Origin: Arcicella aurantiaca
GTDB lineage: Bacteria > Bacteroidota > Bacteroidia > Cytophagales > Spirosomataceae
Assembly: GCF_003148625.1 (NCBI RefSeq)
Contig: NZ_QGGO01000025.1
Location: 1-64,000 of the forward strand
Reading direction: 5' to 3'
DNA: 64,000 nt
In this document: piece after piece, positions 53,706 to 61,389 of the stretch
How positions within the stretch are numbered: the first letter of the stretch is position 1
How the letters are laid out: each line of letters starts with the position of its first letter
Position numbers and translations under genes: made by a program
The notes under the pieces: generated by a model
What the model saw: only the letters and a program-made list of their open reading frames with translations
What the model was told of the DNA's origin: nothing
Databases searched by the model: none

Positions 53706-54593
53706 TTACTCTAAGTTTTTTGCTTTCTCAAAATTCTCGTTTGCTTTTGATTTGTCTCCTTTCAATTCAAAATAATGTCCTAAATTCTGATATGCTAAAT
53801 AGTTTTTATCATCAAGTCGAATTGATTTTTCGATTAATTCTTTGGCAATATCTAATTTCCCTAAATTTAACAAAATCATTCCTTTGTTATTAATGTAGTA
53901 GGGTTGTGTAGGGTTTATTTTTAAAGCTGCATCAACATATTTTAGAGCCTCTTCAAACTTTTTTTCCTCAGCAAGAATATATGCAACGTTGTTTAGAGCA
54001 AAATCTTGTGCAGAATTTATCTCAATTGCTTTTAAAAAGTCTTTTTTTGCTAAATTATACTCTTTATTTTCAAAATAAATTACGCCATGATTGGTATAAG
54101 CCTCTGCATTTTTAGGATTTAGCTGAATTGCTTTTTCAAAATCCGCAGTTGCACCAGACAAATTTTGCAATTGTGTTTTAATATTTCCTCTACTAACGTA
54201 ATAAAACGAAGAATCTTTAAATGGAATAGCAATTTTTTCTAAATCAGTCAATGCGTTTTGAAAATCGCCTCTCTGTGCAAGTGCTTCAGAACGGTTATAG
54301 TATGCTTCCCAATATTTTTTATCTAACTCAATCGCTTTGTCGAAATCTTTCAAAGCATCGTCCAGTTTATCAAATTTTTGATTTGCTAATCCTCTGTTGT
54401 TATAGGCATCTGCAAATTTGGGATTTTGCTTAATTGACTCATCAAACCAATGAATTGCTTCTTGGTATTCTTTATCCTTGAGTTTATAATTACCTCTTTT
54501 AAAGAATTTTATAGATTCTTCTGTTTTATCTGTCCCGCACGAGCCAAGAAAAACTACAATATTGAAAATGAATAAATATTTTGCTATTTTCAC
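53706..54593 (-). CDS. TPR lipoprotein
   Basis: 295 residues. Signal peptide with lipobox FLGSC (cysteine near residue 19). The rest is about eight TPR repeats (AIHWFDESIKQNPKFADAYNN, then ALKDFDKAIELDKKYWEAYYN, and so on), a solenoid for protein interaction. There is no other domain. The divergent Mpo1-like gene starts 36 bp away. Confidence 0.9.
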   Translation of the reverse strand: MKIAKYLFIFNIVVFLGSCGTDKTEESIKFFKRGNYKLKDKEYQEAIHWFDESIKQNPKFADAYNNRGLANQKFDKLDDALKDFDKAIELDKKYWEAYYNRSEALAQRGDFQNALTDLEKIAIPFKDSSFYYVSRGNIKTQLQNLSGATADFEKAIQLNPKNAEAYTNHGVIYFENKEYNLAKKDFLKAIEINSAQDFALNNVAYILAEEKKFEEALKYVDAALKINPTQPYYINNKGMILLNLGKLDIAKELIEKSIRLDDKNYLAYQNLGHYFELKGDKSKANENFEKAKNLE

Positions 54594-54629
54594 GAAATAT
54601 ACAAGTTTAATCTTTAAATAATTATAAAA

Positions 54630-54947
54630 ATGAAAGATTTCAAAACTACAAATTTTGAGAGTTTAAAGGAGTTTTATCCATATTACTTAACAGAACATCA
54701 AAATTCGACATCAAAATTACTCCATTTTATTGGAACAGGTTTCATAATTCTCATTTTGATTTTTGCGTTAACGACTTCCACGTTTCAATATTTATGGTTT
54801 ATTCCATTGGTTGGGTACGGTTTTGCTTGGGTTGGACATTTCTTTTTTGAGAAAAATAAACCTGCTACTTTCAAGCATCCTTTTTATAGTCTTGCCAGTG
54901 ATTTTATCATGTTTTTTGATATTCTGAGAGGGAAAGTCAAAATTTGA
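54630..54947 (+). CDS. Mpo1-like (DUF962) membrane protein
   Basis: 105 residues of the DUF962/Mpo1-like family (PF06127). The core FYPYYLTEHQNSTSKLLHFIGT (about 15-36) has the conserved His residues, followed by two membrane segments (about 37-67) and HFFFEKNKPATFKHPFYSL (about 70-88). Yeast Mpo1 is a dioxygenase for 2-hydroxy fatty acids; bacterial members are probably lipid-related. Confidence 0.88.
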   Translation: MKDFKTTNFESLKEFYPYYLTEHQNSTSKLLHFIGTGFIILILIFALTTSTFQYLWFIPLVGYGFAWVGHFFFEKNKPATFKHPFYSLASDFIMFFDILRGKVKI

Positions 54948-54972
54948 ACTATGACAAGAGGGCTTTTGTTCC

Positions 54973-54980
54973 TAATTTTG
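54973..54980 (+). promoter_or_regulatory. Minus-7 box TAATTTTG for the cyclophilin gene
   Basis: Exact box 34 bp before the ATG at 55015; no matched minus-33 box. Confidence 0.5.
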
Positions 54981-55014
54981 TAGAAAATATTGAGATTTTA
55001 AATACAATACAAAA

Positions 55015-55458
55015 ATGATTAAAGCTGAAATGCTGACCGATAGAGGTCTAATGGTGATTGAATTTTATGAGCAAGATGCTCCAATTCACGTAAAAAACTT
55101 TGTAGATTTATCTAAAAAAGGATATTATGATGGTTTGACTTTTCACAGAGTTATTCCAAATTTCGTAATTCAAGGTGGTGACCCAACTGGGACTGGTGCT
55201 GGTGGTCCGGGTTATTCAATTCCTTGTGAATTAACTGGAAATAATCAATACCACGACCGTGGTGTATTGTCAATGGCTCATCGTGGACCAAACACTGGTG
55301 GTTCTCAATTCTTTATTTGTCATAGCCGTACTCAAACAGCTCACCTTGACCGTCGTCATACTTGTTTCGGAAAAGTTGTTGAAGGTTTGGAAGTAATTGA
55401 TGCTATCCGTGAAGGTGACCATATTCAGAAAATTACGATTATTGAAGAAGTTGCGTAA
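55015..55458 (+). CDS. Peptidyl-prolyl cis-trans isomerase, cyclophilin type
   Basis: 147 residues, cytoplasmic (no signal peptide). FHRVIPNFVIQGGDP (about 42-56) carries the active-site Arg, Phe and Gln, with GGSQFFICHSRTQTAHLDRRHTCFGKVVEG later. The enzyme speeds proline isomerisation in protein folding. Its own minus-7 promoter box lies 34 bp upstream, and a 23-bp stem follows. Confidence 0.94.
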   Translation: MIKAEMLTDRGLMVIEFYEQDAPIHVKNFVDLSKKGYYDGLTFHRVIPNFVIQGGDPTGTGAGGPGYSIPCELTGNNQYHDRGVLSMAHRGPNTGGSQFFICHSRTQTAHLDRRHTCFGKVVEGLEVIDAIREGDHIQKITIIEEVA

Positions 55459-55468
55459 AATAATTGTC

Positions 55469-55525
55469 AGGGGTTCAAATCTCAAAAGAAATTAATACAT
55501 ACTTTCTTTTGAGATTTGAACCCCT
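55469..55525. terminator. Long-stem terminator linked to a family A repeat
   Basis: Arms 55469-55491 and 55503-55525 are perfect 23-bp complements with an 11-nt loop. The right end continues into CCCCTAAATCCTAACCCCC (55521-55539), the family A core, which has no left partner here. Confidence 0.8.
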
Positions 55526-55552
55526 AAATCCTAACCCCCAATTTCTAAAAGC

Positions 55553-55786
55553 ATGTATTTTATCGGTGAACTGACAGGCTCAAGTCCTGACATGAAGATT
55601 TCTTTATACAAATGGAACGCAAAGTTTTTTGTGAAATTTGAAACGGCTGATTTAGAGCAAGTTTACAAAATTTCAGAAATGGACGCTTCAGAAGATACTG
55701 TTAAAGAAATAATTGACGACGTATTTATTAAAAAAGTAATAAAACGTTTTCACGAAATGTATGAGGATATTGGGGAGTTATTGTAA
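55553..55786 (+). CDS. Small conserved protein of unknown function
   Basis: 77 residues, cytoplasmic, acidic: GELTGSSPDMKISLYKWNAKFFVKFETADLEQVYKISE, then a helical C-terminus. I do not recognise a family. The clean frame, ATG close after the upstream terminator and a foldback terminator downstream support a real gene. Confidence 0.65.
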   Translation: MYFIGELTGSSPDMKISLYKWNAKFFVKFETADLEQVYKISEMDASEDTVKEIIDDVFIKKVIKRFHEMYEDIGELL

Positions 55787-55794
55787 TTTGTCTA

Positions 55795-55869
55795 AACTAT
55801 GATTTTTACGATTGCAAGATTTAAGGAATACCGTTTATCCAACAACTTTAAATCGTAAAAATCATAGTT
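55795..55869. repeat. Foldback repeat, family D, likely terminator
   Basis: AACTATGATTTTTACGATT (55795-55813) and its exact inverse (55851-55869) flank a 37-nt loop. It ends 7 bp before the SDR stop. A single diverged arm is at 19921-19939. Confidence 0.8.
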
Positions 55870-55876
55870 CAAATTT

Positions 55877-56689
55877 TTACTGTTTAGCCAAAGGAGAATC
55901 TTTTTCCTTCGCCAAAGCATTATAAACTAATTTGTCAGCTAATTTAGGGAATAGCTTATTGATTAAAACTGCCATTTTTCCTTGTAAAGTCAAAATCATT
56001 CCTCTGTCACGATTTTTCACTGCCTTCAAAATTCTATCAGCTACTTCTTCCGACGCCATCATTTTGCCTTCGTCTCTCATCGAATCCCCTTTCGAACTTC
56101 CGTCTGCTCCCAAAGATGCAACTCTAATATTTGATGCCGTAAATCCGGGGCAAGCAGTCAATACATGAACACCTGTATGTAAAAGTTCAGTGCGTAAAGC
56201 CTCTAAAAAGCCATTCATCGCAAATTTAGACGCTGAATAGCCAGAACGTACAGGCAAGCCTCTATAACCCGCAATTGAAGAAACGCCTACAATCGAGCCT
56301 TTTGTAGCTTTGATGTACGGTAAGGCGTATTTGGTAGCGTAAACAGTTCCGTAGAAATTAATATCCATCAATGTTTTGATAACATTAAGGTCACAGTCTT
56401 CAAACATAGCACGCATTGAAATACCTGCATTATTTATCAGAATATCAATTTTTCCGAATTTATCAATCGTTTTTTGAACCATATCAGCGTTGTCAGATTC
56501 GATACTTACGTCTGAAACAATGGCTAAATTTTCGATACCTAATTTTGAAAGTTCTTGACTTACCTCTAACAAAGGGGCTTCTTTTCTACCTGTGATTACG
56601 ATTTTTGCCCCTTCATTGCCAAATGAAAATGCTAAGGCTTTTCCGATACCTGAGGATGCTCCCGTGATAATTACGACTTTATCTTTCAT
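55877..56689 (-). CDS. SDR family oxidoreductase
   Basis: 270 residues. Classical short-chain dehydrogenase: TGASSGIG (9-16, NAD(P) binding), NNAGIS (about 87-92), catalytic Ser in GVSSIAG and YSASK (about 152-156). The C-terminal extension (about 230-270) carries GMILTLQGKMAVLINKLFPKLADKLV, a possible membrane-associating helix as in DltE/YqjQ-like SDRs. Substrate unknown. Divergent from rlmD. Confidence 0.9.
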   Translation of the reverse strand: MKDKVVIITGASSGIGKALAFSFGNEGAKIVITGRKEAPLLEVSQELSKLGIENLAIVSDVSIESDNADMVQKTIDKFGKIDILINNAGISMRAMFEDCDLNVIKTLMDINFYGTVYATKYALPYIKATKGSIVGVSSIAGYRGLPVRSGYSASKFAMNGFLEALRTELLHTGVHVLTACPGFTASNIRVASLGADGSSKGDSMRDEGKMMASEEVADRILKAVKNRDRGMILTLQGKMAVLINKLFPKLADKLVYNALAKEKDSPLAKQ

Positions 56690-56753
56690 AAAAGAGTTTT
56701 ATGGTGGTTGAATATTTTACAAAATTCCTTCATTTTCCGAAAATTCATGCCTT

Positions 56754-56788
56754 TTTGTCAATAATAATTTTCTTACTACGTACTTTTG
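56754..56788 (+). promoter_or_regulatory. rlmD promoter, TTTG-N23-TACTTTTG
   Basis: TTTG at 56754-56757 and TACTTTTG at 56781-56788, 23 bp apart. It lies inside the open-frame extension of rlmD and so argues that the ATG at 56866 is the real start. Confidence 0.6.
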
Positions 56789-56865
56789 TGCTTTTATGTT
56801 ACTGCGGTTTGTTCCGCTTATTTATTATATTTCATCGAACAAAGCTGTTCGTTTTACCCAATAGA

Positions 56866-58278
56866 ATGAAAAAGAGAAGAAAAGAGAATATCATTTTTGA
56901 AAATATTTTAATTGAAGATTTTGCCTCAGAAGCAAAATGTTTAAGCAGAATTAATGACAAAGTTGTATTTATAGAAGGTCCAGTTGCCCCAGGTGATTAT
57001 GCGGATTTACGAGTGATGAAATCCAAATCAAGTTTTATGGAGGCGGTTGCTTTTAATATTCGTCCACAGTCAAAATTTAGAACACAAACGATTTGTTCTC
57101 ATTTCGGAACTTGCGGAGGTTGTAAATGGCAACACATTGACTATCAGGTACAATTGCAATTCAAAACTAAGCAAGTTACAGACGCTTTAGAAAGAATTGC
57201 CAAAGTTGATTTGCCTGAAATTAAACCAATTTTCCCTTCTGCCGAGACTTTCTATTACAGAAATAAATTAGAATATACTTTTTCTCAAAATCGTTGGTTA
57301 ACGCAAGAACAAATAGATTCAGGTCAAGATTTTTCAAGAAATGCTTTGGGTTTTCATATTCCAAGACGTTATGACAAAATCTTAGACATTGACCATTGTT
57401 ATTTACAACCAGACCCTTCAAATGCTATCAGGTTGGCTCTGAGAGATTTTACACAAGCAAACAACCTTGATTATTACGAGCAAATTCGTCAAGAAAAGGG
57501 AGCAATGCGAAACGTCGTTATCAGAACTGCCAATACAGGAGATTTAATGGTAATTGTACAATTTGCTTATTGTCAACCAGAAGATATTGACTTAGTAATG
57601 AATTATTTGGCTGAAAAATTTCCAGAAATTACTTCATTAAACTATGTTGTGAATACTAAAGGAAATGACACTTTCTTTGATTTAGAAGTGGTTAACTTTA
57701 AAGGCTTGCCATATATTGTTGAAGAAATGGAGGAGCTGAAATTTAGAGTTGGTCCAAAATCATTTTTTCAAACCAATTCAAAACAAGCATTTGAATTATA
57801 CAAAATCACTCGTGATTATGCAGATTTAACAGGCGATGAATTTGTTTATGACCTTTATACAGGAACAGGAACAATTGCCAATTTCGTAGCACGTCAAGCT
57901 AAAAAAGTTATTGGATTAGAATATGTTGAAATGGCTGTGGAAGATGCCAGAATTAACTCTCAAATCAATAATATTACCAATACAGAGTTTTTTGCGGGAG
58001 ATATGCGTAAGTTGTTAAGTTATGATTTTGTAAGCCAACATGGACGACCAGATACTGTAATTACCGACCCTCCACGTGCAGGAATGGACGAGCCAGTGGT
58101 AAGAACACTATTAGAAGCGGCTCCTAAAAGAATTGTTTACGTGAGTTGTAACCCAGCAACGCAAGCAAGAGATTTAGCACTCTTAGATGCAAAGTATGCA
58201 GTAACTGCCGTGCAACCAGTTGATATGTTCCCGCAGACCCATCATGTTGAAAACGTGGTAAGATTGGATTTGCGATAA
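56866..58278 (+). CDS. rlmD: 23S rRNA m5U1939 methyltransferase
   Basis: 470 residues from MKKRRKENIIF. The frame opens at 56701, but the first 55 codons overlap the promoter and look like hydrophobic junk. An N-terminal TRAM domain (about 5-70), then the 4Fe-4S ligands C-x5-C-x2-C (CSHFGTCGGC, about 87-96) and a fourth Cys in DHCYLQ. The C-terminal Rossmann fold has DLYTGTGTIANF and catalytic VSCNPATQARD (nucleophilic Cys). RlmD makes m5U1939 in 23S rRNA. Confidence 0.94.
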   Translation: MKKRRKENIIFENILIEDFASEAKCLSRINDKVVFIEGPVAPGDYADLRVMKSKSSFMEAVAFNIRPQSKFRTQTICSHFGTCGGCKWQHIDYQVQLQFKTKQVTDALERIAKVDLPEIKPIFPSAETFYYRNKLEYTFSQNRWLTQEQIDSGQDFSRNALGFHIPRRYDKILDIDHCYLQPDPSNAIRLALRDFTQANNLDYYEQIRQEKGAMRNVVIRTANTGDLMVIVQFAYCQPEDIDLVMNYLAEKFPEITSLNYVVNTKGNDTFFDLEVVNFKGLPYIVEEMEELKFRVGPKSFFQTNSKQAFELYKITRDYADLTGDEFVYDLYTGTGTIANFVARQAKKVIGLEYVEMAVEDARINSQINNITNTEFFAGDMRKLLSYDFVSQHGRPDTVITDPPRAGMDEPVVRTLLEAAPKRIVYVSCNPATQARDLALLDAKYAVTAVQPVDMFPQTHHVENVVRLDLR

Positions 58279-58282
58279 AAAG

Positions 58283-58372
58283 TAGACTACAGATTTTACA
58301 GATTTACATAGATAAAGTTTTATAAAAATCAGTGTAAGTCTGTATCATCCGTAAAATCTGTGGTCTATTTAG
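58283..58372. repeat. Dispersed repeat, family B, copy 3
   Basis: TAGACTACAGATTTTACAGA at the left and the inverse CGTAAAATCTGTGGTCTA at the right, forming a foldback of about 90 bp just after the rlmD stop. It shares segments such as ACAGATTTACA and AAAAATCAGTGTAA with the copies at 35314 and 48571. Confidence 0.7.
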
Positions 58373-58382
58373 AAGTCAAAAA

Positions 58383-58414
58383 AAAGCCCTTACTGAATTT
58401 TCAGCAAGGGCTTT
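58383..58414. terminator. Hairpin terminator after tRNA-Met
   Basis: AAAGCCCTTACTGAA pairs with TTCAGCAAGGGCTTT (one internal mismatch), with A- and T-runs on either side. It is 6 bp past the 3' end of the tRNA. Confidence 0.8.
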
Positions 58415-58420
58415 ATTAGT

Positions 58421-58493
58421 TGCGGGAAGCAGGATCGAACTGCCGACCTTAGGGTTATGAATCCTACGCTCTAACCATCTGAGCTATCCCGCA
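58421..58493 (-). tRNA. tRNA-Met (anticodon CAT)
   Basis: Read on the minus strand: acceptor TGCGGGA/TCCCGCA, D-stem GCTC/GAGC, anticodon loop TTCATAA (CAT), T-arm GGCAG-TTCGATC-CTGCT. The base closing the anticodon loop is A opposite C (stem TAGGA/CCCTA). It lacks the initiator hallmark of a 1-72 mismatch, so elongator Met is most likely; Ile2 (CAT with lysidine) is not excluded. CCA is not encoded. Confidence 0.9.
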
Positions 58494-58835
58494 GTATTAA
58501 TGTGGTGCAAAATTAAGAATTTTAATATTTCAAGACAAATGATTTTGACATTATTTTGAAAGTTTTTTGTTACTCATTGATAATCAATTACTTAAAAGGC
58601 GTGTTTTGTGAAAATATTTTTTTCGACAAATTAAATTATTTTAAGTCGTAACTAATTGATTTTCAATATAAAAGGCTTTTGTTTAGCACTTTAGTATTGT
58701 AAAAATAAAAAAAATGCTTGCGAATTTCTTTAACATTTATACCTTTGCCAAAAGAGAGTTTAACGACTTGGTTGCCTATGTATTTTGAAAAGAATGTTAA
58801 TTGCCGATTCAGAATACGCTAAATCTTTTACAAAT
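58494..58835. promoter_or_regulatory. Divergent promoter region of tRNA-Met and the START-like gene
   Basis: 342 bp, very AT-rich, with no gene. On the minus strand TTTG (58536-58539) and TAATTTTG (58508-58515), 20 bp apart, form the tRNA promoter. On the plus strand TACCTTTG (58740-58747) is a minus-7 box for the START-like gene. I see nothing else in it. Confidence 0.65.
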
Positions 58836-59228
58836 ATGAGTAAACATAAATTTGTCGCAGAGTTTGAATTAAGAGCATCTCCAAAAGTGCTTTTCCCATA
58901 CATAAGTTCAGCTTCGGGTATGCAGCAGTGGTTTGCAGAAAAAGTTACTTTGAAAGATAGTTCAACTTTTGATTTTCATTGGGATGGTGAAAGTCATATT
59001 GCTAAGCTTTCTCAATTACGTTTAAATAAATCAGCCAAGTTTGATTTTATTCCTTCAAGTTCTGATGAACGTGACCACAATTACCTCGAATTTAAAATGG
59101 AGGTTAGTGAGTTGACAGGTTCAACTTATTTGAAAATTGTTGATTATTCAGCTAATACAGATGATGAAGAATTGTCAGAGTTGTGGGAAGACTTAATATT
59201 CAAATTGAAAGAAATCGTCGGGAATTAA
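58836..59228 (+). CDS. START-like (AHSA1/SRPBCC) domain protein
   Basis: 130 residues from MSKHKFVAEFEL, the family N-terminus; the frame opens 17 codons earlier (58785) without family character. The sequence is an SRPBCC fold: FELRASPKVLFPYISSASGMQQWF (about 7-30), alternating strands, and a long C-terminal helix (LSELWEDLIFKLKEIVGN). Ligand unknown. It sits upstream of the LptF/LptG gene, a linkage seen in other Bacteroidota. Confidence 0.85.
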   Translation: MSKHKFVAEFELRASPKVLFPYISSASGMQQWFAEKVTLKDSSTFDFHWDGESHIAKLSQLRLNKSAKFDFIPSSSDERDHNYLEFKMEVSELTGSTYLKIVDYSANTDDEELSELWEDLIFKLKEIVGN

Positions 59229-59262
59229 GAGTATTTAACTATTTAAAGAAATCAATTTCATG

Positions 59263-59325
59263 TATTTTTGCGTTGTAAATAACGCACGATGCTCGTGTTT
59301 CATACAGATTCACGAGCATTTTTAT
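59263..59325 (+). promoter_or_regulatory. Promoter box and hairpin in front of the LptF/LptG gene
   Basis: TATTTTTG (59263-59270) is followed by a hairpin (ATGCTCGTG at 59289-59297 with CACGAGCAT at 59311-59319) and a T-tract, ending 10 bp before the ATG at 59336. The hairpin could be the terminator of the START-like gene, or an attenuator of the transport gene if the TATTTTTG box is its promoter. Confidence 0.6.
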
Positions 59326-59335
59326 TGACCTTATT

Positions 59336-60847
59336 ATGATTAAAAAAATTGATAAACTCATTCTGAAATCCTTTTGGCAACCCTTTGTGATGACATTGGC
59401 AGTTGTAATTTTTATTTTCTTAATGAGACTCATTGTAGCATACTTTGCTGATTTATTCGGTAAAGATTTAGGCGTAGAAGTGTATTTGAAGCTTTTTTTC
59501 TATTTCAGTTTAATAACCGTTCCAATTGCTCTGCCGCTTGCCATGCTTTTATCTACATTGATGACTTATGGAAAATTAGGAGAGTTTTTTGAACTAACAG
59601 CCATTAAAAGTGCGGGTATTTCTATTACAAGAGCCATGCAACCGATGTTTGTAGTAGCGGTGATAATAAGCATTTTTGCCTTTTGGTTTAATAATGTTGC
59701 TTTACCATGGGCGAATTTAAAGGGATATAGCCTTTTGTATGATATTAAAACAACTAAAACTACCTTGAATATTAAAGAAGGTATTTTCTACAATGATTTA
59801 CCGGGTTATAGTATTAAAGTGGTGAAAAAGTACCCCGATAACAGGACGTTGAAAAATATCATCATTTTTGACCATACAAAGTCAGATGGCGACCGTCATG
59901 TTACCGTTGCTGATTCTGCCTTGATGTACACCATTATGAATAAACAATATCTGATTTTTGAATTGTTTAATGGGAACGATTACACTGAAGATGCCGACAA
60001 AACAGGGAATTCTAATCAAACCGACATGGCAACAAACTCCTTTACAAAAAGTAAAGTTATTATGAGTTTGTCGGCTTTTGATATGCACAAAACAGAAGAA
60101 GACCAGTTTAAACACCACCAAATAATGCGTGGGCTTTCAGAATTAGGAAGTGATTCTGATTCTCTAAAAAAATCTTATCAATTGATAAAAGATGGTTTTG
60201 TTCGTTCTGCACAAACTTATTATAGTTATGAACTAAAGTCTTTCCCCAAAAAACTATCTTCAGAGCAAAAACGTATTTTACAAAATAAAGGAAATTGGGT
60301 TGATTCATTAATAACTAAAAAGTTTGCCAAAAACTTAAATGCGAATCCTTATCAAAATATAGATTTTGCCATTTCTCAGGCAAGTAGTTTACAGTCATTC
60401 GCAGAATCAAGTCATACTTCTTTATTAGCTAAGGAAGAAGATTATGACAAAACAGATTTGGAATGGCATCATAAATTTACCAATGCGATTGCGGTATTCG
60501 TGATGTTTTTAATTGGAGCTCCTTTAGGGGGAATCATTAAAAAAGGAGGTTTTGGATTGCCGGTTGTAGTAGCCATTATTTTCTTTATCTTAATGTATGT
60601 GATGACTCAACAAGGAGATAAAGCAGCCAAAGAAAGTCGAGTAATTGTACAAGTAGGAGCGTGGATTTCTAATGTTGTTCTTTTTTTAATTGGTTTATAT
60701 TTTTTAAATAAAGCTCGGAATGATTCAAGGTTGTTTGAATCCGATGTTTATGCGGTTTATTTCAATAAGTTTAAGGAAAAGATTGGGAAAACTAAATTTG
60801 GTTATTGGATTTTGAATAAATTTGGGATAAGACTTGCAAAAGGCTAA
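59336..60847 (+). CDS. LptF/LptG family permease (lipopolysaccharide export)
   Basis: 503 residues of the YjgP/YjgQ family. Three N-terminal membrane segments (about 12-110, [21 protein letters not shown]), a long periplasmic middle (about 130-370) with a beta-jellyroll start ([16 protein letters not shown]) and three C-terminal segments (about 378-480). LptF/G span the inner membrane and pull LPS out with the LptB ATPase. Only one such gene is present here; many Bacteroidota have two at separate sites. Confidence 0.92.
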   Translation: MIKKIDKLILKSFWQPFVMTLAVVIFIFLMRLIVAYFADLFGKDLGVEVYLKLFFYFSLITVPIALPLAMLLSTLMTYGKLGEFFELTAIKSAGISITRAMQPMFVVAVIISIFAFWFNNVALPWANLKGYSLLYDIKTTKTTLNIKEGIFYNDLPGYSIKVVKKYPDNRTLKNIIIFDHTKSDGDRHVTVADSALMYTIMNKQYLIFELFNGNDYTEDADKTGNSNQTDMATNSFTKSKVIMSLSAFDMHKTEEDQFKHHQIMRGLSELGSDSDSLKKSYQLIKDGFVRSAQTYYSYELKSFPKKLSSEQKRILQNKGNWVDSLITKKFAKNLNANPYQNIDFAISQASSLQSFAESSHTSLLAKEEDYDKTDLEWHHKFTNAIAVFVMFLIGAPLGGIIKKGGFGLPVVVAIIFFILMYVMTQQGDKAAKESRVIVQVGAWISNVVLFLIGLYFLNKARNDSRLFESDVYAVYFNKFKEKIGKTKFGYWILNKFGIRLAKG

Positions 60848-60856
60848 GAAAAACGC

Positions 60857-60864
60857 TATTTTTG
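60857..60864 (+). promoter_or_regulatory. Minus-7 box TATTTTTG for rpsO
   Basis: Exact TAnnTTTG box, 40 bp before the rpsO ATG. Confidence 0.55.
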
Positions 60865-60903
60865 CACGTTTTCATAATTATTAACAATTTAAACTGGTTG
60901 AAG

Positions 60904-61179
60904 ATGTATTTAACTTCAGAAGTAAAACAAGGGATTTTCGAATCTCGTGGTCATGGGAAGTCAAAAATCGATACTGGTTCTGCTGAGTCGCAAATTGCGT
61001 TGTTCACTTTCAGAATCAATCATTTGACAGAACACTTAAAGAAAAACAAAAAAGATCACTCTACTCGTTTAGGTCTTTTAAAGTTAGTTGGTAAACGTAG
61101 AAGTTTGTTAGATTATCTAATCAAAACTGATATTTCTCGTTACCGTGCTATCATTGCTGAACTTGGCATCAGAAAATAG
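60904..61179 (+). CDS. rpsO: 30S ribosomal protein S15
   Basis: 91 residues from [12 protein letters not shown], chosen because the open frame to 60862 is leader that overlaps the promoter box. The S15 signature is present: [21 protein letters not shown] (about 24-44), [21 protein letters not shown] (about 51-71). S15 binds 16S rRNA near helix 22. It lies upstream of pnp, the usual order. Confidence 0.97.
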   Translation: MYLTSEVKQGIFESRGHGKSKIDTGSAESQIALFTFRINHLTEHLKKNKKDHSTRLGLLKLVGKRRSLLDYLIKTDISRYRAIIAELGIRK

Positions 61180-61187
61180 TATTTTCG

Positions 61188-61217
61188 GTAGGCAATTGTT
61201 TCAATTGCCTACTTTTT
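61188..61217 (+). terminator. Terminator after rpsO
   Basis: GTAGGCAATTG pairs with CAATTGCCTAC (11 bp, 3-nt loop) followed by TTTTTATTT, 8 bp past the rpsO stop. Confidence 0.85.
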
Positions 61218-61389
61218 ATTTCCTCTCTTTGGGTAATTCGTTAATTTATGATATTGTCAAACTTTCTTGCTCTAAACGACTACATGATAATTTAATGATT
61301 GACAAGAAAGAAATTAGCGAATCAAATCCACCAAAATCCTTCTACCATTAGTAGCATCTTTCTAAGTAGTAAGGTAAAATCAAAAAAAT
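61218..61389 (+). promoter_or_regulatory. pnp leader region
   Basis: 172 bp between the rpsO terminator and pnp. CTTTCTTG (61262-61269) can pair with CAAGAAAG (61303-61310), which might be a processing hairpin of the kind that controls pnp elsewhere. Only an 8-bp stem with a 33-nt loop, so weak evidence. No TAnnTTTG box was found. Confidence 0.3.

Noticed and set aside
53612-53893. 93-codon frame opposite the end of the TPR lipoprotein gene
   Set aside because: Mostly antisense to the TPR gene with low-complexity Leu/Phe/Ser content.
56701-56865. 55-codon N-terminal extension of rlmD that looks like a membrane helix
   Set aside because: It contains a TTTG-N23-TACTTTTG promoter and has no counterpart in RlmD proteins, so the hydrophobic stretch is probably leader DNA read by chance.
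5661-58372. CRISPR array
   Set aside because: The repeats seen are isolated foldbacks kilobases apart, without regular spacers, and no cas genes are present.
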